43,115 bases of DNA from Vibrio sp. 10N.261.45.E2 (GCF_002875705.1 NZ_MCZZ01000099.1:1-43115); one strand, 5' to 3'. Shown: positions 1 through 8,166, counted from the stretch's first letter. Translations and numbers: made by a program. The notes: generated by a model from the letters alone, not told the origin.

Positions 1-10
1 TCTTCAATTT
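1..10 (-). rRNA. rrs: 16S rRNA gene, extreme 5' end (partial, runs off left edge)
   Basis: Read on the minus strand, the first ten bases give AAATTGAAGA, which is how gammaproteobacterial 16S rRNA begins. They are preceded by a full rRNA leader with boxA and two strong promoters, so the identification rests mainly on context. The rest of the gene lies outside the window. Confidence 0.75.
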
Positions 11-311
11 AAGATTTTGTCGGCTCAATGAATACTGACTTCAAAACTACAAAAAGTAATTCTAAAGCTATTATCTTTCCAACAGAAAGATAATGAATTG
101 ACTGTGCCAAATACCTTCTTTCTACAAGAGAAAGTAGTTATTTGTATTGGTCACTCAGTTCATTGAAACCAAAGTTGATTCCGAAGAATCTGTTTTATCT
201 AACGATAAAACGTTTTGATATTCATCAACGAGTGCCCACACAGATTGATAGGTTTAAATTGTTAAAGAGCTTCTCTTCATTGTGACTTGCATCACTTCGG
301 AAGAGGCGGCC
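11..311 (-). promoter_or_regulatory. rRNA operon leader with boxA antitermination element
   Basis: The minus strand carries a classic rrn leader. The boxA-type sequence GCTCTTTAACAATTTA is at about 255-270, followed by the conserved TCTGTGTGGGCACTCG block at about 230-245. E. coli leaders have the same order. A hairpin at about 190-210 (gttttatc/gataaaac) and another at about 68-92 (attatcttt/aaagataat) lie between boxA and 16S and may belong to the precursor processing stem. BoxA recruits NusB-S10 for antitermination. Confidence 0.85.
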
Positions 312-339
312 ATTCTAGCGGCTTAATTCTCAGTGTCAA
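312..339 (-). promoter_or_regulatory. rrn promoter P2
   Basis: On the minus strand there is a consensus -35 TTGACA (334-339), a 16-bp spacer and a -10 TAGAAT (312-317). A GC-rich discriminator (GGCCGCC) follows, as expected for a stringently controlled rRNA promoter. It lies about 150 bp downstream of P1. Confidence 0.85.
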
Positions 340-461
340 ACACTTATTTGGAATTAATTTCTACTTTCTAAAAGTAGGAGCGAATAATCACTCAAAGCTA
401 GTTGCCTTTACTAACATTCTTCGCTGAAGCCTTGTGGCGTCTGCCATGACAGTGAGGCGGC

Positions 462-520
462 ATTATAGAGATGCCGCTATTATTGGCAAGCATTAAATGC
501 GTTTTTTATTGAAAAAAGAG
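462..520 (-). promoter_or_regulatory. rrn promoter P1 with A/T-rich UP element
   Basis: On the minus strand there is -35 TTGCCA (484-489), a 16-bp spacer and a perfect -10 TATAAT (462-467), followed by a GC-rich GCCGCC discriminator. The bases just upstream of the -35 (about 490-520) are A/T tracts typical of an rRNA UP element that contacts the RNA polymerase alpha C-terminal domain. Two tandem promoters are standard for rrn operons. Confidence 0.85.
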
Positions 521-584
521 GTTAAGCGAAGACATTTCAACCAAGGGCTTATTTATACCACTTTCACCCCAAGTTTCGAACAAA

Positions 585-608
585 TTACCCACAACAGGCT
601 GTGGATAA
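585..608. promoter_or_regulatory. inverted pair of DnaA-box-like 9-mers
   Basis: TTACCCACA (585-593, one mismatch to TTATCCACA) and TGTGGATAA (600-608, a perfect box on the minus strand) face each other across 6 bp. They lie between the 3' end of the HD-GYP gene and rrn P1. DnaA binding is inferred from sequence only. Confidence 0.45.
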
Positions 609-1862
609 CTACTCTCCATTATCAAAAAAGTAAGATAAACGAGCCCTAGGGTTTAGATACTCTCGAACTTGTTCAGGTAACTTGCTTGGATGAACGGCAT
701 TAACGATTTTGATCTCTTTAATAAAGAGGTCAATGATCGGAGCCTGGGTTCTTGGCACGCTAGGATCGTAGATTAGTACATTAGGATAAAGCATATGCTT
801 AGCGTTAACGGATATCACAATCCCAATCGAATCATTTGAAAGCTGTACTACGGTTCCTGGTGGGTAAACTCCCATGAACTTAACCAATAGCTCCAAGTTA
901 TCTTGGCTATATAGATGCTTGCAGCTCTTATATAAGTGAGACAATGCCAAATACGGGATCATTTGTTGAGATTGCGTTTTACCATGGCAAAGGTTATCGA
1001 ATGCATTGGCCACAGCAACTATCTTGGCAAACTCATCGATCTCATCTTCTTTTAAGCCCTCGGGGTAACCAGAACCGTCATTCATCTCATGATGTTGAGC
1101 GATAACCTTTTTAGCACTTTCAGGAAAGTCATCAATTGCCGATACAATATCCGCCCCATATTTAGTATGAAGCTTCAGGTAGTTCTCTTCAGGTATTGTT
1201 AGGGGGCTTTGCTTTCTAAGTATCGCGACTGGTATTTTGATTTTACCTACATCGTGAAACAACGCTGCGAAGGAGAGGTCTTTTAATTGTTGTGTATTAT
1301 AACCTTTGGCCTTACCTATCATCAGCGCAACAACCGAAACATTTAAAGTATGAAAGTAAATGTCTTCAAAATCCGCTTTGGCATTCATAAGATGCAAGGT
1401 GACGTTATCATCGCTCACTAGGGTTTCGACAATATCATCAACAAGAGCCTTAACCTCCCCTACCGCATCTAAAGGTCTGTTACGGATCTTGGTCATCACA
1501 GAGCGCATACGAGCAAGCGAACGCTCGAACTCTTTCTCGCAATGACTCACCCTGCGACGATAAGAGCTTAGAGTTTCGATACGCTCATGCTTATCTTTCC
1601 ACATTCTTTCAGTTTCAAGACTTACCTGTGAATCAATATCGACTTCTTGTACGCCAGCGTGATTAACCGGTAAAGGCGAGGTATCACTTTGACTTAGGTT
1701 TATATAGACATGCTTAATCCCAAGGTGTCGAATTACCTTTACCTGTGCGTCATCTTTGATTTTAAAGCTGTTGAATAAAAATGGGTGTTCATTCCATTTT
1801 ACGGGGAGTCGTACATGCAGACCGGGCTGAATGCGATCTACGGTAATCTTTATGCTGCCCAT
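609..1862 (-). CDS. HD-GYP domain cyclic-di-GMP phosphodiesterase (DUF3391 N-terminus)
   Basis: A 417-residue soluble protein. The N-terminal part (about 1-70) resembles the DUF3391 region often found before HD-GYP domains. A charged helical linker (about 85-125) follows, then the HD-GYP domain (about 150-330). The metal and catalytic signature is intact: H171, the HD pair at 203-204 in FHDVGK, H232, HHE at 257-259 and GYP at 265-267. Family members hydrolyse cyclic di-GMP to GMP or pGpG, lowering this second messenger and favouring motility over biofilm. No receiver domain or membrane segment is present, so the input signal is unknown. The gene stands alone, transcribed toward the rrn promoters. 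The ribosome site before the ATG is weak. Confidence 0.9.
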   Translation of the reverse strand: MGSIKITVDRIQPGLHVRLPVKWNEHPFLFNSFKIKDDAQVKVIRHLGIKHVYINLSQSDTSPLPVNHAGVQEVDIDSQVSLETERMWKDKHERIETLSSYRRRVSHCEKEFERSLARMRSVMTKIRNRPLDAVGEVKALVDDIVETLVSDDNVTLHLMNAKADFEDIYFHTLNVSVVALMIGKAKGYNTQQLKDLSFAALFHDVGKIKIPVAILRKQSPLTIPEENYLKLHTKYGADIVSAIDDFPESAKKVIAQHHEMNDGSGYPEGLKEDEIDEFAKIVAVANAFDNLCHGKTQSQQMIPYLALSHLYKSCKHLYSQDNLELLVKFMGVYPPGTVVQLSNDSIGIVISVNAKHMLYPNVLIYDPSVPRTQAPIIDLFIKEIKIVNAVHPSKLPEQVREYLNPRARLSYFFDNGE

Positions 1863-1945
1863 TTTTATATATAATATTGATTAATAATCTCTATCTATAA
1901 TTCTAATAAAACCAAGCAGCAATTTCACTATCCAATTTCACAGGT

Positions 1946-2353
1946 TCAATTTAAAGAATCGCAATGCACCATCCAGCGTATACCAAACTTATCTTCGACT
2001 TTACCAAACCGAGCGCCCCAAAACGTATCCGCTAACGGCGTCATTACGCGTCCATCTTGCTTTAGATTTTCAAAGATTTTGTCTTGAGTAGCGGTGTCTT
2101 CAGTAACAAGAGATAGCGCAAGGTTGTTGCCTTCGAGTTCTTTTGCCTTTACACCATCAGACATCATCAGCTTCATACCAAATGCTTCAAACTCAGCATG
2201 CATAACCCAATCAGGTTGAGCTCCCTCTATTACCTGTGGCGCATCACTAAAGAGTTGCTTCGATAAAACCACGCCACCAAAACACTTATGATAAAAATCC
2301 AACGCTTCACTACAACGACCATCGAAAAACAAGTAAGGGGTTACTGTCAGCAT
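1946..2353 (-). CDS. PhnB-like VOC superfamily protein (YjdN type)
   Basis: 135 residues with the vicinal-oxygen-chelate fold pattern of the PhnB/YjdN group. It opens with a TPYLFFDGRC strand and EALDFYHKCFG helix, and ends with FGKVEDKFGIRW, close to the family's DKFGVxW hallmark. These proteins are often annotated as 3-demethylubiquinone methyltransferase or glyoxalase-like, but their reaction is generally unknown. I do not assign a substrate. A strong GAGGAGAG ribosome site precedes the ATG. It appears to be a single-gene unit. Confidence 0.85.
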   Translation of the reverse strand: MLTVTPYLFFDGRCSEALDFYHKCFGGVVLSKQLFSDAPQVIEGAQPDWVMHAEFEAFGMKLMMSDGVKAKELEGNNLALSLVTEDTATQDKIFENLKQDGRVMTPLADTFWGARFGKVEDKFGIRWMVHCDSLN

Positions 2354-2507
2354 ATCTCTCTCCTCTGTTATTTATTTAAACATAGACAATAGAAGAAGGA
2401 ATGACAGGTAACAGTATGATTTAAGATGATTAATTTATTAAGAGATCAAATAGCGAAGGGAAATTATGAAATTTAGGAATGAAACATCAGGATCTATCTA
2501 ACTGAAG
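2354..2507. other. intergenic stretch without recognised feature
   Basis: An A/T-rich spacer between the PhnB-like gene and the tRNA-derived repeats. It probably holds the promoter of the PhnB-like gene on the minus strand. I see no convincing -35/-10 pair, RNA or ORF. Confidence 0.4.
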
Positions 2508-2720
2508 AGCAGCAGTCATGACAACGATTTCCATACTCCAGATACAACAAAGCCCCAACTCTCGTTGAGGCTCTATCTTAAAATATGGTACAGGTAGGTG
2601 ACTTGACTGGGCTTGCATCCAAGCCGACACGCTGGATTTCAAACTCACAAATGCCCAAAACGACGAAAGGTCGCTATAAGAGCAACCTTTCTATGTTTGG
2701 TGCAGGTCAGGCATTCCTGC
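2508..2720 (-). repeat. 213-bp direct repeat, copy 1, containing decayed tRNA-Leu 3' halves
   Basis: This stretch aligns with 2721-2933 at a constant offset of 213 bp (e.g. gatacaacaaagcccc at 2541 and 2754, acttgactgggcttgcatcc at 2601 and 2814). On the minus strand the unit holds a relic ending in TACCTGTACCA (2586 leftwards side) that resembles the T-arm and acceptor 3' strand of the adjacent tRNA-Leu. It also holds terminator-like hairpins at about 2549-2575 (GAGA loop) and 2665-2690. No full cloverleaf can be folded from it by eye. Confidence 0.7.
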
Positions 2721-2933
2721 AGCTACCACGAAGGCAACGTTTTCCATCCCTCAGATACAACAAAGCCCCGACTTTCGTTGAGGCTCTATCTTAAAACATG
2801 GTACCGGTTGGTGACTTGACTGGGCTTGCATCCAAGCCGACACGCTGGATTTAAAATTCACAAACGCCTAAAACGACGAAAGGTCGCTATAAAAGCGACC
2901 TTTCTATATATGGTACCGGTAGGCGGACTTGAA
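2721..2933 (-). repeat. 213-bp direct repeat, copy 2, running into the real tRNA-Leu 3' end
   Basis: Second copy of the unit at 2508-2720. Its last 23 bp are the genuine 3' end of tRNA-Leu (TACCGGTACCA on the minus strand). Inside are a relic ending at about 2800 (CAACCGGTACC) and, straddling the junction of copies 1 and 2 at about 2698-2748, a relic sharing AACG-TTGCCTTCG with the tRNA-Leu variable region. The arrangement resembles the tRNA-3'-end-containing repeats downstream of E. coli tyrT. Confidence 0.7.
2879..2903 (-). terminator. Rho-independent terminator of tRNA-Leu
   Basis: On the minus strand, a perfect 9-bp stem AAAGGTCGC/GCGACCTTT with a 7-nt loop lies 8 bp beyond the CCA end. 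It is followed by CGTCGTTTT, so the terminal U run is not immediate. A decayed version of the same hairpin occurs one repeat unit away. Confidence 0.75.
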
Positions 2934-2995
2934 CCGCCACGCCCGAAGGCAACGGATTTTGAATCCGTCGTGTATACCAATTTCACCATACCGGC
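2911..2995 (-). tRNA. tRNA-Leu (anticodon CAA)
   Basis: 85 nt on the minus strand. The acceptor stem is GCCGGTA/TACCGGT, then discriminator A and an encoded CCA (2911-2913). The anticodon stem ACGGA/TCCGT encloses loop TTCAAAA, giving anticodon CAA (2959-2961 on the plus strand as ttg), which reads UUG. A long variable arm (TTGCCTTCGGGCGT region) marks it as a class II tRNA. The T-arm is GGCGG-TTCAAGT-CCGCC. It has its own promoter and terminator. Confidence 0.96.
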
Positions 2996-3029
2996 ATTAT
3001 CTTGGGGCATTGCCCTTTCGATGTTTGGC

Positions 3030-3057
3030 ATTATACGTATGCGAACTGATGTGGCAA
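3030..3057 (-). promoter_or_regulatory. promoter of tRNA-Leu
   Basis: On the minus strand there is -35 TTGCCA (3052-3057), a 16-bp spacer and a perfect -10 TATAAT (3030-3035), followed by GCC. The architecture is almost the same as rrn P1 in this window. It starts transcription about 30 bp before the mature tRNA. Confidence 0.8.
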
Positions 3058-3189
3058 GTATAAAAACTTGAATTCATGTGTGTTTGCCGATAATTTCGCC
3101 ACTAAGTCATAAGCTGTGCGTCATGTCTCTTTTCAGGCTAAGCCTTAAACTATATTCTGACGCCTCAATTTTTAAAGAAGTAATAACAC

Positions 3190-3666
3190 ATGACATCAAC
3201 AAATACTCTGCCACCAGCAGGAGTCATGCGCCGATTTGGTGCCTTGTTCTATGACGCACTGATCGTAATCGCTATTGAAATGATCGCAGCCGGCATCGTT
3301 GTCGCTCTACTGCACGCGCTCATGGCTCTCGGCATTTTTGACCACAGCGGTTATGCCGATGTTAGTGACTTCTTAACCAACCATCCGATTTGGAGCCCTG
3401 CATACACCTTTTACTTAGTGGCCGTTTGGGTCTATTTCTTTGTGTTCTTCTGGACTCGGGCTGGTCAAACTCTAGGGATGAGAGCTTGGAAGCTGCGCGT
3501 TCAAAATAAAGATGGTTCAGCTATTACAGTGACTCAAGCTTTGATTCGTTTGGGTACTTCAGGTTTTGGATTAGCAAACCTATGTGTTCCATTCGATCCT
3601 CAAAAACGTGGCTTTCACGATATCTGGGCAAAGACCGAAGTGGTTGTGCTACCACAAGCAAGATAA
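3190..3666 (+). CDS. RDD family membrane protein
   Basis: 158 residues. The N-terminal RRFGALFYDAL motif carries the Arg and Asp residues that name the RDD family. Hydrophobic segments lie at about 20-48 and 72-95, followed by GQTLGMRAWKLRV, the family's second conserved block, and a C-terminal RGFHDIWAKT. It is an inner-membrane protein of unknown role. Some RDD proteins have been linked to ion transport or solute tolerance, but nothing here fixes a substrate. It stands alone, convergent with lptG, and shares the bidirectional terminator at about 3700. A fair ribosome site (AAAGAAG) precedes the ATG. Confidence 0.9.
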   Translation: MTSTNTLPPAGVMRRFGALFYDALIVIAIEMIAAGIVVALLHALMALGIFDHSGYADVSDFLTNHPIWSPAYTFYLVAVWVYFFVFFWTRAGQTLGMRAWKLRVQNKDGSAITVTQALIRLGTSGFGLANLCVPFDPQKRGFHDIWAKTEVVVLPQAR

Positions 3667-3696
3667 CGTGATTTAAGTTAGCTCCAAATCCAGATC

Positions 3697-3729
3697 AAAA
3701 AAGGAAGGCATTATGCCTTCCTTTTTTCT
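3697..3729. terminator. bidirectional terminator between the RDD gene and lptG
   Basis: A perfect 10-bp stem aaggaaggca/tgccttcctt with a 3-nt loop, flanked by an A run on the left and a T run on the right. It can stop transcription from both convergent units. Confidence 0.9.
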
Positions 3730-4800
3730 TTATAGTTTCCGCCTCAAGAGCATGATGGCTATTCCGAGGAACACCACACTCGGGGCTATCGCACCAAAGG
3801 CCGGTGGTATCTGGTATACCAAGCTCACTGGGCCAAAGAACTCACTGGATATATAAAAGGTAAAGCCAGCTATAACACCAGACAAAATCCTCGCGCCCAT
3901 GGTTACACTACGTAAAGGGCCAAAGATGAATGACAGTGCCATCAACATCATAACCGCAATAGAGATAGGTTGAGTTATCTTTCTCCACAATGCTAATTCA
4001 TAGCGAGCTGCGTCTTGTTCTGACGCTTTGAGGTAGGTTACGTAATCATACAAACCACTTAATGACAGTTCTTCCGGTTTAACCGTTACTATCGCAAGCT
4101 TATCCGGTGCAAGTGATGTTTTCCAAGTATAGGTTGGCAAGTTCTCTTTAGTTATCTGCAGCTCGTTTTCAAAAGAAGTCACGACAACATCTTTCATCGT
4201 CCACACATTGTCTCCAACGTAATCAACTTCTTCAGAGTAAATCGAGGTTTTAAGAGCTTTGTTCTCATCAAAGCGCCACATATTCATGCCATACAGTTTG
4301 TCGTTATCGATTTTTACAATGAAGATAAAATCATTGGCATCACGAGCCCAGACACCACTTTGAGTGGAGATAATATTACCACCAGCAATCGATATAGTTC
4401 TTAAATCACGAGCCATCTTCTGTGCTTGAGGTGCGCCCCATTGTCCAAGCAGTGTTACCACAATCATGAGTGGAATCGCGGTTTTAAGTACCGATAGTCC
4501 GATATCTAACTTTGAGAAGCCTGCCGCCTGCATAACTACTAGCTCAGAGCTTGCAGCCAACATACCAAGACCGATCAATGCGCCAAGCAAGGCCGCCATC
4601 GGGAAGAACATTTCAATATCACGAGGAATGCTCAGTAAAACAAAGTACAGCGCTTGTAATAGGTCGTATGTACCACGACCAACCTTTCTCAGTTGCTCTA
4701 CATACTTGATGATTCCAGAGAGACCAACAAACGTCACTAATACCAATGACGTCGTTGCGATGATGGTTCTGCCTATATATAAATCGAGAATCTTAAACAC
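3730..4800 (-). CDS. lptG: LPS export ABC transporter permease LptG
   Basis: 356 residues, the usual length. It is one of the two inner-membrane permeases of the LptB2FG complex that extracts LPS from the inner membrane and passes it to LptC and LptA. The sequence has N-terminal membrane segments with the YIGRTI and FFPMAALLGALIGLGMLA motifs near-identical to E. coli, a periplasmic beta-jellyroll region (about 130-265), and C-terminal membrane helices beginning ALSFIFGPLRS. The start codon is GTG (4798-4800), 3 nt after the lptF stop, so translational coupling is likely. The partner genes lptB, lptC and lptA are in this window at about 27-29 kb. Confidence 0.96.
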   Translation of the reverse strand: MFKILDLYIGRTIIATTSLVLVTFVGLSGIIKYVEQLRKVGRGTYDLLQALYFVLLSIPRDIEMFFPMAALLGALIGLGMLAASSELVVMQAAGFSKLDIGLSVLKTAIPLMIVVTLLGQWGAPQAQKMARDLRTISIAGGNIISTQSGVWARDANDFIFIVKIDNDKLYGMNMWRFDENKALKTSIYSEEVDYVGDNVWTMKDVVVTSFENELQITKENLPTYTWKTSLAPDKLAIVTVKPEELSLSGLYDYVTYLKASEQDAARYELALWRKITQPISIAVMMLMALSFIFGPLRSVTMGARILSGVIAGFTFYISSEFFGPVSLVYQIPPAFGAIAPSVVFLGIAIMLLRRKL

Positions 4801-4803
4801 GGC

Positions 4804-5904
4804 TTAAGCCAACCTCTTATTCTTGAATTTTTCTTTCAAACGCCTAACTGGCACGCTATCCATAAAGTTTGCACCAATCGCGACAAATAACAATAACGCA
4901 TTGATTGGCCACATGCCGATTACCGCAGGAATGCTCCCCTCTTCAATTGAAGATTTCGTTGCACTGATGGCTAAGAAATAGGTGAGATAAATCAGTATTG
5001 CTGGGCCGATTTTCGCAAAACGACCTTGTCGAGGGTTAACCGCTGATAGTGGCACGACAAGCATGGTCAACAATGGAATACAAAGTACCAGCGAGATACG
5101 CCACTGCAACTCTGCTTTCGCACTATTATTTGAGTTACCAATAAGATCAAGCGTAGGAATGGCTTCCCAGTCTCGACCTTTCTTCTCGACTTCACGCTGA
5201 CCAATCAGGCCTTCGTATTCTTCAAAGTGTGTCACCATATAATCAAGACGAGTTGGAACACCTTCATGACGAGTACCGTCGTACATCACGATCACTTGTC
5301 GGCCATCACTAAGTTCTTTTACATCGCCCGACTTCGAGAACATCACACTTGGCAATACAGAATCACGTGGGCGCATTTGAGCAACGAACACGTTTTCTAA
5401 TTTGTTACCGTCGATATCATCGATAAACACAACAGAAGAGCCATCCGGCGTGCCCTCAAACTTACCTTTTGGTAGCAAATCAACGCTGTTCTCTGCGGCT
5501 ACTTCTTCATACATCTGTTCAACTTTGTCTTGTGACCAAGGAGACAACCAAAATGAGTTAAAAGCAGCAACCGTTGCGGTAATTAAAGCTAGGTAAAGTG
5601 CAGATTGGATCAGGAATTTATTACCAATACCAGTCGCGTTCATCACCACAATTTCACTTTCGGCGTAAAGGCGGCCAAAAGTCAGCAAAATACCAATATA
5701 GATACTGAGAGGAAGCATCAATAGGCCCATCGCTGGCATATTTAAGCCAACAATCGACAATATAAGACTCGCGGGGATATCACCATCAGAGGCGTCCGCT
5801 AAAACACTGATAAATTTTTGGCTGAGAAACACGAGAAAGAGAACAAAAAAGATCGCAAATTGGCTCTTGATTGTCTCGCGGATCAAATATCTAACAATAA
5901 TCAC
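4804..5904 (-). CDS. lptF: LPS export ABC transporter permease LptF
   Basis: 366 residues with the LptF start motif (M/V)IIVRYLIRE. The chosen start is GTG at 5902-5904, which matches the N-terminus of E. coli LptF. An in-frame TTG two codons earlier (5910) is the alternative. It has six predicted membrane helices, three before and three after a periplasmic jellyroll (about 115-265), and the conserved VVPLSAVNPRQGR segment near 290. It pairs with LptG in the LPS extraction complex and forms the operon lptF-lptG. It diverges from pepA across about 190 bp, the common gammaproteobacterial layout. Confidence 0.95.
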   Translation of the reverse strand: MIIVRYLIRETIKSQFAIFFVLFLVFLSQKFISVLADASDGDIPASLILSIVGLNMPAMGLLMLPLSIYIGILLTFGRLYAESEIVVMNATGIGNKFLIQSALYLALITATVAAFNSFWLSPWSQDKVEQMYEEVAAENSVDLLPKGKFEGTPDGSSVVFIDDIDGNKLENVFVAQMRPRDSVLPSVMFSKSGDVKELSDGRQVIVMYDGTRHEGVPTRLDYMVTHFEEYEGLIGQREVEKKGRDWEAIPTLDLIGNSNNSAKAELQWRISLVLCIPLLTMLVVPLSAVNPRQGRFAKIGPAILIYLTYFLAISATKSSIEEGSIPAVIGMWPINALLLFVAIGANFMDSVPVRRLKEKFKNKRLA

Positions 5905-5926
5905 GCTCAAATTACCTATACAAAAC

Positions 5927-5953
5927 TTGTTTTTTTGATTGAATCACTATAAT
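5927..5953 (+). promoter_or_regulatory. candidate pepA promoter
   Basis: TTGTTT (5927-5932) and a perfect TATAAT (5948-5953) separated by 15 bp on the plus strand. The spacer is shorter than ideal. It would give a leader of about 135 nt before the pepA ATG. The lptF promoter on the other strand could not be placed with confidence. Confidence 0.4.
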
Positions 5954-6096
5954 TTCCCGTTGAACCTTTTATTTTTTTAAATTTTTAGCTAAGTGTTAGC
6001 GTTCTTCTTTAAGGTTAGTTCCATTATAGGATCCAACAAGTAAGAACCCATTATCTAACATTTAGTTCGATTTGTCTTCAGGATGTAGGAGTACGC

Positions 6097-7617
6097 ATGG
6101 AGTTCAGTGTAAAAAGTGGCAGCCCAGAGAAACAACGCAGCGCATGTATCGTTGTCGGTGTATTCGAACCGCGCCGCCTTTCTCCAGTAGCCGAGCAATT
6201 AGATAAGATTAGTGATGGCTACATTAGTTCACTGCTTCGTCGCGGTGATCTAGAGGGTAAACCTGGCCAGATGCTACTACTGCATCAAGTACCTGGTGTA
6301 CTTTCGGAACGTGTTCTACTAGTAGGCTGTGGTAAAGAACGTGAGCTAGGCGAACGTCAATACAAAGAAATTATCCAAAAAACCATCAGCACACTAAACG
6401 AAACAGGTTCTATGGAAGCAGTATGTTTCCTTACAGAACTGCACGTTAAAGGTCGCGATACTTATTGGAAAGTTCGCCAAGCGGTAGAAGCAACTAAAGA
6501 TGGTCTTTACACATTCGATCAATTCAAGAGCAACAAACCAGAGACTCGCCGCCCACTACGTAAATTGGTATTCAACGTACCAACACGTCGCGAATTGAGC
6601 CTGGGTGAGAAAGCAATCTCTCACGGCCTTGCTATTGCTTCAGGTGTAAAAGCGTCTAAAGATCTAGGCAACATGCCACCAAACATCGCAAACCCTGCTT
6701 ACCTTGCTTCTCAAGCTCGTCGTTTAGCTGACGATTACGAGACAGTGAAGACCAAGATCATTGGCGAAGAAGAGATGGAAAAACTGGGTATGACATCATA
6801 CCTAGCGGTTGGCCGTGGTTCTAAAAATGAATCAATGATGTCGATCATGGAATACAAAGGCGCTCCGGATCCAGATGCGAAACCGATTGTACTGGTAGGT
6901 AAAGGTCTGACTTTCGATTCAGGTGGTATCTCACTTAAGCCTGGTGAAGGTATGGATGAGATGAAGTACGACATGTGTGGTGCAGCGTCTGTATTCGGTA
7001 CTATGAAAGCACTGGCTAAACTGAACCTACCGATTAACGTGGTTGGTATCCTAGCAGGTTGTGAAAACATGCCAGGCAGCAATGCTTACCGTCCAGGTGA
7101 TATCCTAACGACTATGTCAGGTCAAACAGTTGAAGTTTTAAATACTGATGCTGAAGGTCGCTTGGTTCTATGTGATGCGCTAACTTACGTTGAGCGTTTT
7201 GAACCAGATTGCGTAGTTGACGTTGCGACACTAACTGGCGCGTGTGTTATCGCTTTAGGCCACCACATCAGTGGCGTTCTATCGAACCACAACCCACTTT
7301 CTCACGAACTTGTTAATGCTTCTGAGCAAGCAAGTGACCGAGCATGGCGTCTACCTATGGCAGACGAGTACCATGAGCAGCTAAACAGCCCGTTCGCTGA
7401 TATGGCGAACATCGGCGGCCGTCCTGGCGGTACAATTACTGCTGGTTGCTTCCTGTCTAAATTCACTAAGAAGTACCACTGGGCACACATCGACAGTGCT
7501 GGTACAGCTTGGAAGTCAGGCGCAGCGAAAGGCTCGACAGGTCGTCCTGTCTCAATGCTAGTCCAATTCTTATTGAACCGCAGCGGCCAAGAGACTGAAG
7601 AGCAATCTTCAAAATAG
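6097..7617 (+). CDS. pepA: leucyl aminopeptidase A (M17 family)
   Basis: 506 residues (E. coli 503). A di-metal exopeptidase that removes N-terminal residues, preferring leucine. In E. coli it also binds DNA, acting in carAB control and in Xer recombination. The metal and catalytic residues are in place: K269 and D274 in [10 protein letters not shown], and the family signature NTDAEGR at 349-355 including D351, E353 and R355. The N-terminal 1-165 is the DNA-binding-type domain. A TAGGAG ribosome site precedes the ATG. A terminator follows directly, so pepA is its own unit upstream of holC. Confidence 0.97.
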   Translation: MEFSVKSGSPEKQRSACIVVGVFEPRRLSPVAEQLDKISDGYISSLLRRGDLEGKPGQMLLLHQVPGVLSERVLLVGCGKERELGERQYKEIIQKTISTLNETGSMEAVCFLTELHVKGRDTYWKVRQAVEATKDGLYTFDQFKSNKPETRRPLRKLVFNVPTRRELSLGEKAISHGLAIASGVKASKDLGNMPPNIANPAYLASQARRLADDYETVKTKIIGEEEMEKLGMTSYLAVGRGSKNESMMSIMEYKGAPDPDAKPIVLVGKGLTFDSGGISLKPGEGMDEMKYDMCGAASVFGTMKALAKLNLPINVVGILAGCENMPGSNAYRPGDILTTMSGQTVEVLNTDAEGRLVLCDALTYVERFEPDCVVDVATLTGACVIALGHHISGVLSNHNPLSHELVNASEQASDRAWRLPMADEYHEQLNSPFADMANIGGRPGGTITAGCFLSKFTKKYHWAHIDSAGTAWKSGAAKGSTGRPVSMLVQFLLNRSGQETEEQSSK

Positions 7618-7618
7618 T

Positions 7619-7643
7619 AAAAAGGGCCTACGGGCCCTTTTTT
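7619..7643 (+). terminator. pepA terminator
   Basis: AAAGGGCC/GGCCCTTT stem with a 4-nt loop immediately after the pepA stop, followed by a T run. Confidence 0.9.
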
Positions 7644-7716
7644 AATAAGCGCTATTTGTTAGTTCTTATTAACTAAGTAACATTGATATCCACAATTTTC
7701 AGTTCGAGTATTAAGT

Positions 7717-8166
7717 ATGCAGACTGCTACATTTTACATTGTGCCTTCAGACAGCCCGCAAGCCAACGAAGATGGTTTTGCTCACTATGTGCTGTTTCTT
7801 GCTCAGCACTTTGCAAAACAAGGCGCTAAACTTTACCTCAACTGTAATGATAAAGAGCATGCCGAACGTATTGCTGAAGTTTTCTGGCAAGTTGAACCCA
7901 GTGAATTTATTGCACACAACTTGGTTGGCGAAGGCCCAAAGTATTCAACTAACATTGAAATTGGCTATCAAGGCGTCAAACATAATTGGAATCGTCAGCT
8001 AGTAATTAATCTGGCCGATAATCATACAACCTTTGCGAACGCCTTTGCTCAGGTGATAGACTTCGTCCCTTACGAAGAAAAAGCTAAGCAACTCGCTCGA
8101 GAAAGGTATAAAATTTACCGTCAGGCTGGATATCAGCTACAAACTATCGAGATTCAACATCCATAG
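7717..8166 (+). CDS. holC: DNA polymerase III subunit chi
   Basis: 149 residues (E. coli 147). Chi joins psi in the clamp-loader assembly and touches single-strand binding protein, linking the replicase to SSB-coated template. The sequence begins TATFYIVPSD and has the conserved LNCND, EFIAHNL and LVINLADN blocks. It sits between pepA and valS, its normal gammaproteobacterial location. It is separated from pepA by a terminator and from valS by about 100 bp, so it probably has its own promoter in 7645-7716 and may be co-transcribed with valS. Confidence 0.94.
   Translation: MQTATFYIVPSDSPQANEDGFAHYVLFLAQHFAKQGAKLYLNCNDKEHAERIAEVFWQVEPSEFIAHNLVGEGPKYSTNIEIGYQGVKHNWNRQLVINLADNHTTFANAFAQVIDFVPYEEKAKQLARERYKIYRQAGYQLQTIEIQHP

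Noticed and set aside
2585..3071. Small basic ORFs across the tRNA-Leu repeats, including one antisense to the tRNA (with GGLEPPRP)
   Set aside because: They are translations of tRNA and tRNA-relic DNA on the opposite strand, begin with TTG or lack ribosome sites, and the GGLEPPRP peptide is a known false annotation arising from antisense tRNA-Leu. The repetition of the ORFs follows from the DNA repeat.
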